DNA of 64,000 nucleotides from Paraphaeosphaeria minitans (lineage: Eukaryota; Ascomycota; Dothideomycetes; Pleosporales; Didymosphaeriaceae): assembly GCA_015832175.1 (NCBI GenBank), contig WJXW01000010.1, positions 682,001 to 746,000 on the forward strand, read 5' to 3'. Position numbers and translations under genes: made by a program. The notes beneath the pieces are model-generated. The model was not told the origin of the DNA, did no database searches, and worked only from the letters and a program-made list of their open reading frames with translations. This document shows, in pieces, positions 44,083 through 56,100 of the stretch. Within the stretch, counting starts at the first letter, position 1. Every line of letters begins with the position of its first letter.

Positions 44083-46508
44083 CGAAGACGTTCTTGAATC
44101 AGTCTCGACAGCAGGGTGTGTGCATAGGGCTTTAACATATACAGAGGCTTTCTTCCAACATTGAGCACAGCGAGCATGACATGGCATAGTTTAGCATTGA
44201 TAGCGGCATCTTTGCCTCGGGTTTGAATCATCCATAGTCGTAGCTCACGGCCAACAAACTTATACACGCCACACCTACCCATAAACAAGGCATGAGTGAT
44301 TTTAGACCCTTGACGCTATACAGCATGCCCTTTCAAGGATGTTCCCACCTCTTGGACCCGTCGCCAATCCAAGACAAGGTTTGACCGCTAGTCACGAGTC
44401 ATTAACTACACTATCTTGCGATTCAGTGACATCGGCGTTTGAGCGCGCCGATGTGCCGGCATGACGAGGCGGTCATCGTGAAAATGAAGCAATCTGGTCG
44501 GCGAGTGGATGGTGGGGCTGGGAGTGGGTCTAAATGGTCAGGCCCGATGAAGGAAAAACTTATCGTGAACTTTTGTGCGAGGAGAGATCGGGGATTAAGA
44601 TTAGAATCCGGATGGTGGTTGGAGATTCTCATGCAGGGCTGAGGGCTCGGTTGCGCTTGCTGATTGTGGTGTAGCGTGTATATGAGGATGAGTGATCGCG
44701 TAGGTACTTGGGTGAGAGTGGACACATGTCAGCATTAAACCGGCGAAGGATTATATCATAGATCTCGTTCATGCGTATGAAGTTGAAGCTTATTATCTAG
44801 CTCTTTAACAAGTCTACAGCGTCGCGAATATGGGGTTTAATTGCGCTTACAGAGTTTAGTCTAGCAGCAAATGTAAGGTAGATTGCTTAAATGTGCAACG
44901 CGTGACAGCAATTAATATAATTAAAGACATGTACTAGACTTCTACCCTTTGCTAAAATTTAATTTATCTTAACCTTTTACTAATACGAGAACACAGTGTC
45001 GCAGGTAGCGTCTAAGCGCACTAATAGAGATACTACAACTTTTCTAACATTAGGACCGCGATGCGTAGCTGTTATTTAATTACACTAATAATTGCAATCT
45101 CCCCTCTATAGTTTACGCTGGCTTCTGCACACCTAGATCTCTTATTGCTGCAATTCTTATTGCCTCTTTCCTCGACTTCTCGACAGAATGGGGACTCGAT
45201 CTGTGGCGCAAGGGTTAAGGAGGGAAGCAGATGCTGCATTTACACGGCGTTGCAGAAGAGGGCGGTGGATGGGGGCATAAAGGATAGGGCAGAAAGGATG
45301 TGCAGGTAAAACTAGAGGCGAGTCACAAGAGCGCACTTGAGAGAGTGGGGCTCGAGTAGCTGAAGAGGTGGGCGGCAGGAGGGGATAATAAGGGGGGTTT
45401 AGTGTGGCCTAGAGATAGGTCGAGTAGAGGCGGAATGGCAAAGACGAGCGGAGAGATTAAAGGAAAGGAACCAAAGGTGTAGGGTTGCAAAGTAGTGTAG
45501 AATAACGCAATAAGCGCGTTGCCGGTTTTTGCATAATATTCCTTACGATATTTACAGATGCAGAAAGGAGCTAAAGCAGCGCGTAAGGATCTACGTTACA
45601 AAAATACCACTTTATAATTGTTTACTAGTTTAGGCTCGAGTCTAAAAGATTAGGCGCGTAAGTTTATATGCAACTGCCCTACTTCGCCAAAGGCATAAGT
45701 AATACTTAATCTAGATAATAGCAATAACAGTTACTGTTAATCTAGACGCTACATTACGCTCTTAGCATGTTTAAAAGCTACGTTGTAAACCTACTATATC
45801 TCTTTACGCATCTTTGTTCCTTGCAGAACACTAAAAGAAGACACTTAAGGGTACTATAAGAGTAAAAGTTAATAATATTTTACTAATCTCTCTTTCCCTA
45901 TCTTTAAGTAAATATTACAAAAGCTTATAATGCATACAAAGTAGACTTTTAGCGTTAACAGGCTTAGGTTTATGGTAATTTACACAATGTTTACTGCAGC
46001 AATACTCTCCATTACTACACTCTTTACTACCCCGCATTGCCTAGGACTCTATAAAAGGCCATTTCTACAGCTCGAACTTCCTTCCTCACACTTACGCGCC
46101 TCTGTTGAGATATAAAAAGTAAGTGATCTAGCAGGCATGTAGACTCGAGAACGGCAGGGATTCCTTGCACGTTCCTCTAGTCTGTTATATTCTGCGAGTA
46201 ACTACTTATGGCCTCTGGACATGAAATATGAAGCGTTGGATATAGTAGTATATTAATATTCATTATCATATCTACTTCCGCAACCATGCTTAGATCTCTA
46301 TATGTTTCTCTTCCTTCGCTTAATCTCTCTCCTTAGACACCATCTCTCCTTTCTGAGATTAAAATTTCCTACTAAAGTAAACATAGTGGGCTTGGAGGAG
46401 AAAAAGACGCATATTTAAATGGATATGTCTACTTTTATTTGGACGGACTAATTGCATGTGCATTGTCCGTATAAGGGACTCGTAATCCTAAAGAGAAGTA
46501 GTGATAGT
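44083..46508. other. Gene-free, increasingly AT-rich flank of the retroelement
   Basis: The first 600 bases are ordinary 3' flank; from about 44750 the sequence becomes AT-rich and full of stops on all frames, as in RIP-mutated repeats. The right part (about 45850-46508) shows the spaced AxTAAAA boxes of the ~250-bp array described separately. I identify no transposon other than the one starting at 46509. Confidence 0.55.
45850..46508. repeat. Left part of a diverged ~250-bp tandem array
   Basis: Boxes GAGATATAAAAAG (46107) and GAGATTAAAATTT (46355), each preceded by a pyrimidine-rich tract, are about 247 bp apart. A weaker candidate lies near 45860. The array continues to the right of the retroelement (from 53175) in register. 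Confidence 0.4.
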
Positions 46509-46938
46509 TATTAGGATCTGAAATCCACATAATGGCGGGAAGCTAGTTTTGTACCTAGCGGGCGCGTAGCAAGGATCGAGTGGGGACTTAATACTGGCTA
46601 CGCCTTGAACAAAGGAGTTATATAACTACTCTCTATAGAGCGCTTAATTACTTTGTGCAGAGTATAACACACGTAACCGCTCTATATAGAGCGCTCTCTA
46701 CAGAGCGCTCCCTATAGAGCGGACTTTACTTAGTATATAGGAACGCAAGGATAGACTTTCTATACTTATATTTAATTTGTTTATTAATCTATTGTTTAGA
46801 TTCTAGTAGACTAAATTATTAACTTATTACACTTTGTAAGATACTATTGTATTAATAAGACTTTCTACTTTCTGTAAGTACTCTTGCCTAAGAACTAACT
46901 TTAACCCTTTAGGACTAGCTACCCTCTTAGATTTAACA
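46509..46938 (+). repeat. 5' LTR
   Basis: It begins TATTAGGATCTG (TGTTAGG in the 3' copy, so the canonical TG has become TA) and ends AACA. It carries several copies of the palindromic CTCTATAGAGCG-type motif around 46632-46730. Preceded by the ATAGT duplication. Confidence 0.93.
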
Positions 46939-46955
46939 TCTTAAACACCCTTAAT

Positions 46956-47960
46956 ATGAGTACTTTACAAACTCCTACCTCTTCTATAGCTTTAGGTGCT
47001 GCTAAGATTACTCCTATAAAGGATAGTAGTAAGGCGTATAAACCTAATCTTTACTTTAGTAAACAATCTTAAACTAACGTCTAGATTCTCTAGTTAGACC
47101 TCTACTTCTTTAACTTAGACAAACCCCTTAAAGATAAAAAGAAGGTTATTTTCGCAGTGACATATATGTAAGGAGATATAGAATTATAGATTCATCCCTA
47201 CCTTAAAAAGTACCTAGGAATAGACTACAATAATAATAATAACAATTACGTAAATAAGCACGCTGATGTAGTTAACATTATTAAGGATTATAATAACTTT
47301 AAGAAATGCCTTAAACAACTCTTTAGGATTACTAACAAGGACTCTATTGCGAAAGCAAAGATTTAGACTATAACTTAGAAATAATTAGCAGCTAAGTATA
47401 TAGCTAAGTTTTGTAGGTACGCTGTGCAACTTAACTAGGACAATAAATTTCTCTAGGACATGTATAAATAAGGACTTAAACAGAAACTACGTAAGGAACT
47501 CTTATGTAGTAGTGCACAAATCGCTAATCTTAAAAAACTATATAAGGAAACTATTAGGATTAATAGAGAATAGTTTTCACTGTAACAGGAGCTCTACTAA
47601 AACCCTAGGGCGATAAGCTTTAGATAACTAGTAAAAATAGTTTATAAGAACCCTGTTAGAATTGTCTAAAAGCAATAGCTAAGGAACTACTAGAGATACG
47701 AACTAATAGAAGATGTTTAGTTTAACTACTTAGGTAAAGGAAAAGGAGGAAGGATAGGCCCTAAGCAGCCTAATAAACGCGTCTCTAATAGAAGTTAATA
47801 ACTAATAACTAAGACCCGTAAATGCTTTATATATAGTAAACTGGGCCATATAGCTAGAAACTGCAGATTAAAGAACAAAGTCTATTAAACTAAGTTAAAT
47901 GTACTAACTATTAAGGACTGAGAACCTAATAAGGAATAGGAAGTTATTATAACGCTATTT
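46956..47960 (+). pseudogene. Retroelement gag region, stop-riddled
   Basis: From an ATG 18 bases after the 5' LTR a gag-like frame runs through many TAG/TAA codons. Readable pieces include TLQTPTSSIALGAAKITPI, a middle region rich in Lys and Asn, and a zinc knuckle near 47823 reading CFIYSKLGHIARNC, in which the second Cys of CCHC has become Tyr (TGT to TAT, a G-to-A change). The family would form the virus-like particle shell. Confidence 0.8.
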
Positions 47961-48779
47961 AGTTACTAACGCGTTACGCTAGAATAAAGTAAGTAATTAG
48001 GTTCACCTAACTTACAACTATACAAAGATCTAGAAGACGACTCTAACGTATACTATAACGCAGAAGACGTAGAAGAAATACTAAGATCTCCTACTCCTTA
48101 CCTATAAAGTAGGCGGGAAGAAGACAACCCTATATCACCTAAGTATAAACTAAATATTTAGGACTATATGGAACCCTACTAGGCACTAAAAGGAATGCAA
48201 CCCTACAAAAATAAGAAGTTAGACTATGTACTAAAGTACTACCTAGACTACTAAAATCCTATATACTAATTCTGTATGTAGACGCATTGCGAAGAACCAA
48301 CATACATATAACACAAGGCGGAGAAAGAGGAGAATAAGAAACAACCTAAAAGGAAACTGCACTGTAGATAGATGTAGATAGACTACCCTATCGCAGCTTG
48401 TAATAAACACCTCTAGGATAAATAATAAGTAAAATACTTTCCTTACCTTACGCTAAAGGGCAATAAATGCTATAATATACTTATTAATAGAGACTACATG
48501 TAACTGTACTAGTACACGTGTCTAAACTAAGACTGCGAATACCACTATATGGCTAAACGTTTAGATAGCTTTGTAAACTGCCCTACGTATAAAGTAATAA
48601 CAGAGCTACTAATTTAACTAGTACATAGAAATAGTGAAGACTGTAGGAGGAAAAATAGAAGAACATCCTTACAGGAAGAAGAAGAAAACAATCTATATAA
48701 GCTACGTACTTAAGAATAATAATAGAAGCAGATGCTTAGAAACGCATACTAGGCACTAGAACTTAACTACAACCTACAC

Positions 48780-51700
48780 AAATAGATGTCTTTTTTAGGC
48801 CTAAACTTAGACAAGAAAACGCCTTTATTAAATTAAATGCTATAGTAAGCATAGTATTAATTAAGCTACTAGTACAGCTTAAAGGAATACAGGCTTAAGC
48901 TCTTGTAGACTTAGGAGTAGGAAGGAACTTTATATCTTATTAGATAGTAAGACAAGCAGGACTTATAATGTTAGAGAAAGAAGTACCCTATATTGTCTAT
49001 GTCGCGAATAGATCCCTAATGCCTAAGACACCTTAAATATACTAGGAGGTTACTACCACAATAATAGTCTAAGGATATAGAGAGGAACTTACCTTAGATA
49101 TCTTACTAGGATCTAAGCATGAGTTAGTCTTAGGATTACCTTAGTTAATAATACACAACCTATAGATTAACTAGGGTACGAAGAAAATATTATTTAAACG
49201 CTGCAATTGTGTATTGTAAGTAAAGCCTACGCATTAACTAAAAATAATAGTAGATAAGGGAGTTATTAACAATATAATACTATAACAAATAGTTAAAAAA
49301 CGGAAGCACACCTTAGTAGACGCTAGTAGGAACTACTAGGTTAAAAAGCGCGAGAAGGAGGATAACAGCACACCCCTTACCTTACTAAGAGAGTACAGAA
49401 AATAGACGTATATATTCACGGAAAAGGAAGGAAAAGTAAACCTACTAGAACATTAACCCTAGGATCTTACAATAGACCTAGAAGAAGGGAAGATGCCACC
49501 CTTTAAACTACTATACAGTAAGACAGGAGAAGAACTCCTTAAGGAACGTGATTTTATTAAGACAAACCTTAAGAAAGGATATATACAACTATTAAAGTTA
49601 CTAGTAGTAAGCCCTTTTATGTTTGTTAAGAAAAAGGATAGATTAGACAGACTATATATTAACTACTAACAACTTAATAACATAACAATAAAGAACTAAT
49701 ATCCACTACTAAACATTATAGAGTTACAAGATCGACTATCTTGAGCCAAGATATTCACAATAATGGATCTAAGAGACAGTTACCACCTTATACAAATTAA
49801 GAAAGGTGAAGAATAGAAAACAGCGTTTTAATTACGCTATAGACTATTTAAATATAAGGTTATGCCTTTTAGACTTATAAACGCACTAGCAGCTTTTATG
49901 GCACTTATTAACAACGTACTTCGCGAATATCTGGACATATTTGTTATCGCGTATATAGACAATATCCTCGTCTTTTCTAAAAATGAATTGGACTACACTA
50001 AGCATGTACAGATAGTACTAGAAGCACTAGACAAAGTATGCCTTCGCATTAAACTCAAGAAATGTAAGTTCAACGTTAAATAACTCGAATTCCTAGGACA
50101 CATTATTACTATAGAAGGAATTGAGATGGCACTAAGTAAAGTCGAATACATTAAGAACTGGCTAATACTAAAGATAGCTAAGAATATCTAAGAATTCTTA
50201 GAATTCTGTGGATTTAACTAACAATTTATCCAAGATTACGCAAAGGTCACAATACCTTTAATAAATCTTATAAAGAAGGACGCACCCTTTAAATGGATAG
50301 ATAAGTATAGAATGTTATTCTAACTCTTTAAGACAGTATATACTATAGAACCTGTCCTTATTTATTTTAGAAGTGATGAACTACTGCGCTTTAAAACAGA
50401 CGCTAGCGATCTTGCGCTAGGCGCCTGCGCTAAATAAAAACGTAATAGTAAATGGCACCTAATTGCCTATTACTTATGCAAATTTAATAACGCTGAAACA
50501 CGATACGACGTATATAATAAGGAACTCTACGCTATTGTTAAAGCCTTAAAGCACTAGAGGATTTATGCGCTTAGTTGCTTAACGCTAGAAATCTATATAG
50601 ATTATAAGAACCTTTTAAGGTTTACAACAACAAAAAAACTTACGCTATAATAATAAAGATGGTTACAAACTATAGGGTAGTATAAGTTTAAAATCATCTA
50701 TGTAGCTAGAAAAGAAAATGGCAGAGTAGACGCTCTTAGCTAATAAAGTAATCTAGCAGGAGAAAAGGTAAAAACCTTCTCTATAATCCTTCGCAAAGCT
50801 AAAGATGGATCTCTAGAACTAACAGCGGAACTAAACTAACTTTTAGTAATTAACTAAGAAGTTCTGGAACATCTATAGACTAAGATTATCTAACAATACC
50901 ACGATGACCCTATGTACGGACACCTAGGTATTATAAAGACAATAGAACTTATCTAAAGGAATTACACTTTTAAAGGAATTAAGGAAACTATAATAACTTA
51001 CATCCACAAATGTGTAGAATGCTAGAGAAACAAACACAGTACATATTTTAAATATGGAGAGATATAAGTAATTAGAATACTAACAGCACTATAGGAAGAC
51101 ATCGCTATGGATTTTATTACAGGAATTCTAAACTCTAAGGATCCAACAATAGGAATTAAATACAACAGTATACTAGTAATAGTCTGCTAACTAACTAAGT
51201 ATATTAAGCTCATTCTATGTCTTAAAAGAATAACAGCAAAGGAACTTACTTTTCTTATCCTGGACTAACTAATTAGACACTACAGAATCCCAAAAATAAT
51301 TATTAGCGACAGAGATAAGCTCTTTACGTTAAATTATTAAATAATACTTATGGCACTGCTTGGAACGAAACAAAAATTATTAACGGCTTACTATTTATAA
51401 ATAGACAGATAGATAGAACGTATAAACTAAACTATAGAAATGTACCTACGCATCTACTATAATAGTTAGAAGAATAACTAGGTTTTATTACTACCTATGG
51501 CACAGTTGGCCTATAATAACAAAGTATTAGTAGTATTAGGACATACACTATTCTATATAAACTATAGAAGACACCCACATCTTTTTAATTAACGATTTCC
51601 TACGACAATTAAAGCAAAAGAAGCTATAGATATAGTAGAAAACATAAAGAAAATACACTAACAACTCTAAGAGAATCTTAAGAAAGCTTAGTAGCAATTA

Positions 51701-52152
51701 ATTTTATACTAAAATTAAAAATAAAAAATGGCACCTTAGCTAAAGAAGGGGGATAAAGCATATCTGCTTACAAAGAACCTTTAAACTTAGAAGAAAAAAC
51801 ACAAGAAACTAGATTATGTTAAGGTTAGACTATTTTACATTTCTAAGCAAATATCACTAGTGAACTACAAGTTAGAACTACCGCCAGATGCGAAAATACA
51901 CTTAGTATTCCACGTATTACTACTAGAACTAGCAGACCCTAACACGCCAATTAAAACCACCTTCTACCACTAGACTAAGGAAGAAAATGAATTTAAGGTT
52001 AAAAGAATTCTAGAATATAATTAGTATAACAACACGTACCTTATTAAATAGAAAAATTACCCACATAGCAAAAACACCTAGGAACTAAAAAATAATCTAG
52101 GAAACTGTTAGCAAAAGATTAAAGAATTCCACCAGAAACACAAATATACCTA
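48780..52152 (+). pseudogene. Retroelement pol region (PR-RT-RH-IN-chromodomain), stop-riddled
   Basis: Protease remnant near 48900 (ALVDLGVGRNFIS, with Leu where the DSG-type active site has Ser). Reverse transcriptase about 49550-50100: the active-site box near 49952 reads YIDNILVFS, the second catalytic Asp being Asn through one G-to-A change. RNase H near 50397 (TDASDLALGACAK). Integrase zinc region near 50900-51020 (HDDPMYGHLG, then CVEC), catalytic acidic residues near 51107 (MDFITG), 51304 (SDRDKLF) and the Glu after it. A chromodomain-like end near 51990-52130 (VKRILEYN, NNTYLIK, NYPHSKNT). Stops throughout fit RIP. Confidence 0.88.
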
Positions 52153-52530
52153 GGAGGATTGCAGTACTAACGCTATAGTGTCTACTATATTAAGCGTTGA
52201 CCACATTACTACAGAGTAACTAACAGTCGCTGTAGTAGTAGGATAATTAACAGTATCCACATTCACATCCTTACTATCCGCAGTTATTTCTGTAGCTAGA
52301 CACAACGTCTTCTTATAAGCACGCTCTTTAGCCTAAGCTAGTATTTTCTTATTTTGTAACAACCGCACTATTAGGAGAGATAACGCCTTCTTATCCTCTT
52401 TAACCTTTTTCTTGTACTCTTTACAAGTCTTATCTAGCGATAACTAGCTTATGTTTACACACAGACAACCTAAGCGAACACATTTAGAACACTTTAAACC
52501 TAAATCTAGTATAACGTAGTAAATAGAACC
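52150..52530 (-). pseudogene. Antisense Cys-rich reading frame inside the retroelement
   Basis: On the minus strand between the chromodomain and the 3' LTR, a frame reads LGLKCSKCVRLGCLCVNIS, TAG, LSLDKTCKEYKKKVKEDKKA, then LLIVRLLQNKKILA, TAG, AKERAYKK. Apart from these two TAG codons (each one change from Trp or Gln codons) it is open for over 120 codons. The CxxC-VRLG-x-x-C start with a charged helix resembles small hypothetical proteins that I recall as common in ascomycete genomes next to retroelements. Its function is unknown; the family link is from memory. Confidence 0.6.
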
Positions 52531-52739
52531 TTTAAAACTGTAATTAATGTAAGGGCTCTCTGCGATAATGTTAGCTTCTTAGATCTTGCAATATAATTAA
52601 TGTTTTTAAATAGTGGAGTTGCTGGGTATAATGCTAACAGACGTACTTATAGTAAGCGGGGTTAGCAGAACAGCTTACGTAACAATAGCCAAGGTCTAGA
52701 CATGTGATTTAGGACGAATCTGTAAAAGAGAGGGGATAA

Positions 52740-53169
52740 TGTTAGGATCTGAAATCTACATAATAGCAGGAAGCCAGTTTTGTACCTAGCGGGCGCGTAG
52801 TAAGGATTAAGTGGGGACTTAATACTAGCTACGCCTTAAATAAAGGAGTTACGTGACTACTCTCTATAGAGCGCTTAATTGCTCTATATAGAGCATAACA
52901 CACGTAACCGCTCTACATAGAGCGCTCTCTACAGAGCGCTCCCTATAGAGCGGACTTTGCTTAGTATATAGGAACGCGAGGATAGACTCTCTATACTTAT
53001 GTTTAATCTATTTATTAATCTATTATTTAGATTCTAGCAGACTAAATTGTTAACTTATTACACTTTATAAGATACTATTATATTAACAAGACCTTCCACC
53101 TTCTGTAAGTACTCCTGCTTAAGAACTAACCTTAACCCTTTAGGACTAGCTACCCTCTTGGATTTAACA
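52740..53169 (+). repeat. 3' LTR
   Basis: It begins TGTTAGGATCTG and ends AACA, is 430 bp long like the 5' copy, and is followed by ATAGT. Differences from the 5' LTR are nearly all C/T or G/A. The palindromic CTCTATAGAGCG motifs are retained at about 52862-52955. Confidence 0.93.
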
Positions 53170-53174
53170 ATAGT

Positions 53175-56100
53175 GTCCATTACTTTTCATAAGCCAAGAT
53201 AATTAAGTATTTAGACTTATTTCTAATCCTATTAAGGTTTTTCAGCTACACGCTGACATCCTCAAAAGAGATTTAAAATTTGACGTTGGAAATCCAGGGG
53301 GCGCTACAAGATTGATGAGAACGCCGAACTGGCCCTCTCTTCCTCTCCCGTGGGCTGGCACTTCTAAATGTTGTATAAGGCTATCCTTATGTACAGCCTA
53401 TAGCTTCCTCTTGTCACAGAACTTTGCATATCCACTCTTATGGTCTTTTCATAATAATCATTGTTGGGTAGACGCATTGCCCTAAAGTGTATGTACATTG
53501 TCTGTTTCTCCGCCAATGTTTTCTTCTCACGTCATTACACCTACATGCGGAGATTAAATAAAATTAGGGAGTAGGGAGAGACATGCTACTGCAACGTGTG
53601 TGCTGTGCAGCAAATCTTAGAGGTAGTTGCCATCACTAAGCATTTGCTTAAATGTTTTCCGAATGGCTGTAAAAAATTAGCTCATGCTTTCGATCTTACT
53701 TCGTCACGCGACAGTGCTTCGTGCGAGGTACCAAAACTGCACAAGAGAAATTTTATGGGGACTGAAATACCTAGATATATGCTTCATGAGTTCTCTGCAC
53801 CTCTTCCGAGCAGCCAATTTAAAACCTCTTGTACACAGTGAGGCTACATAATGACATTTTGCGATGAAGCTTGCTACAGCGTGTGTTTCTCCTGTGCCGC
53901 CTCATGGAGCGTCTAAAGCGTCTACACCATCTCGGGTCATATCACACGTTTTTCTACCACCATTTCACCAAAACTTGCGTGTGTAGGCCGGTATGGAGAT
54001 TCGCATTCACGAGATGCACCAGTCAATGCTTTCTTCCTCCGGCTTGTCCGTCTCAAAAGCCTGTCACGCTTGCCAATGCAGTTCTCCGATGATATTTAAG
54101 TAGCCATGGGAAGCATTATTTTTTAAATTTCCACGCGCCAGCTTAACGTCTATGTAAAGCGTATTGTATCTTCACCTGATATCCTCTTTTATCACAAAAG
54201 TTGAGACGCATTCGCCTTAATGGGAATTAAAAGTACGATGAAAAGAGCTCATGACCTTGCAGTCAGTGCGTGTTGGACTCAGACGTGCATCGAAAGCTTC
54301 AGGTGGCTTGTAAGTGATGATGACAGCCTTTATCCACAACCCGGCAGATGCCACCTGTATGCAAATACTTTCAATTTCCCTCAATCTGACGTCTATACGC
54401 TACATACAACCTCATTTGCGTCCAAAAGCGTAATTCTTGGTGGCACATGGGGACTAGAGATTAGATCGCTAGAATTGAGAGTTTTGTTGGCTCTTGCTTT
54501 TGTGCGTTTACTCTACATCGCTCCAAGCGTCCGCAGATCAGCTCATGGCGCTTCAAAACCAGCTTGTCCCTTCTATGTTATTTTAGATATGATGTTGCTT
54601 GTCAGCACCAGCACCATCCATCCACTAAAGCCACCCAATGGCCACATAACGTCAGACTTGCACGCTGACTACTTCTGCGCATTGCCCTTTCTCGCCTCGA
54701 CATGAAAAAGATAATCTCTTTCAGACGATGGGATTCCCAAGAGCTATACAAAACAGGCTCATGAATCTATGACTGGACTCTGAAATATATCATGCGGCGG
54801 AATGTTTCGTTCACAAAGCATGTGTGCTTGGCTTCAAACCCCCGAGCCCTGAGGAGCCGCAAAAGCAACGACAAAGCAACGATGGCATTCTCCAATACGA
54901 TCATAGAGCACTCCATCCTGATAAGCCGCAGTGATATTCTTTTACTGTCTCAAAACACCTGGATCCTACCAGAGTGTGTATATATCTCCACAGTACTTCC
55001 ATTCAAGCAATGGTGAACAATAAATGGAAGAAATGTTAGGCGCATGGAGGTTACAAACCGAATTATGCCAATTGTATGTTGCCTCTCTGCTGTTCGGATC
55101 TGGTGGTCATGGAATATCTCCACAGCACAGCTCCAAAAAGATCCCGATAATGATGATGATTCCGGCCTTCAATATATGCTATCTCTCTATAACAGCGCAT
55201 ATAAAACCCGTCCGCGACCGTACTCCTTCTCTTCTCTATACCACCTCCACCTTCTCGCGGACTAAAAAGTCACGCAACCAGTCGGCACGGGGAATTAAAA
55301 TATCGTTCGAGAACACTACATGGTCTTCCTCGTCTTCCTCGGGCTGTACATCACACTCCTCAGCGATGCCAACCTCTCGGGACGCCCTGGTGATGGCAAC
55401 CACTATCATTCAGTGATCAAGCATTGCTCATCCCCTGTAGCGTGGATATGAATTTCCTTCTCTAACGCTCAAGTTGGTCCCCATATTACTCCTTTTCAAA
55501 TTAAAAGTGGAAAGTCAGAGGCGCATGGGACCTAGAAGACCTAATTTTGGCAAGTTCATGGCAGCTCCGCTGCGCCGGAGTCAAAGCTCCCATCCGCCCC
55601 TTCGCGCTCTCTCTTTCTTAGTCATCAGAAAATCTCAGAGTTCGATGATTATCCTCGTCACGACTCCATCTCTCTTCCGGCGTATGTATGAACTGTGCTT
55701 GGCGCGCTGCTTCTTCTTCCTCTCCACGCGGCCTCGCCTTCTGTGGACCAAAAGTCCAAAATCATCTTCCAGAAGGGTGCTGGAATCCCGTCCTTCCAAA
55801 GTCATGGGTCTTTCTGGCGAAAACTAAAATTGATGAACATGCAGATGCATGTTCGCTGCATTGCGTTGCGCCCAAGTCACGATGTACTTCTAGAACTCCC
55901 ACCGCATTTTTCTCCAAACTATGATGACGATGGCGACTCCCACGGTGGGTAAATTCCGGAACAACGTAACGAGCAGGTAGGTATACATCGACCTCCTCCG
56001 CCGAAATTTCTATCCACGTGCCACATCCTCTGCCGTGAATTAAAAGCATCGAGGCCCAGGAGCATGGGAACTCAAAACTCGATTACTCGCATATCATGTG

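Larger units (their letters stand above)
46509..53169 (+). mobile_element. Ty3/gypsy chromovirus-type LTR retrotransposon, RIP-mutated
   Basis: A complete 6661-bp element: two LTRs of exactly 430 bp (46509-46938 and 52740-53169), flanked by the 5-bp target duplication ATAGT (46504-46508 and 53170-53174). Inside, in order on the plus strand, are gag with a CCHC knuckle, protease, reverse transcriptase, RNase H, integrase and a C-terminal chromodomain, the order of Ty3 chromoviruses. Every domain is interrupted by TAG or TAA stops that fit CAA/CAG or TGG codons after C-to-T or G-to-A changes, the signature of RIP. The LTRs differ mainly by transitions. The element cannot move on its own. A Cys-rich frame lies antisense near the 3' end. 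Confidence 0.95.

Noticed and set aside
54220..54705. 161-codon plus-strand ORF in the array region
   Set aside because: It spans array units, has no motif and is not supported by a neighbouring exon; read as chance openness.
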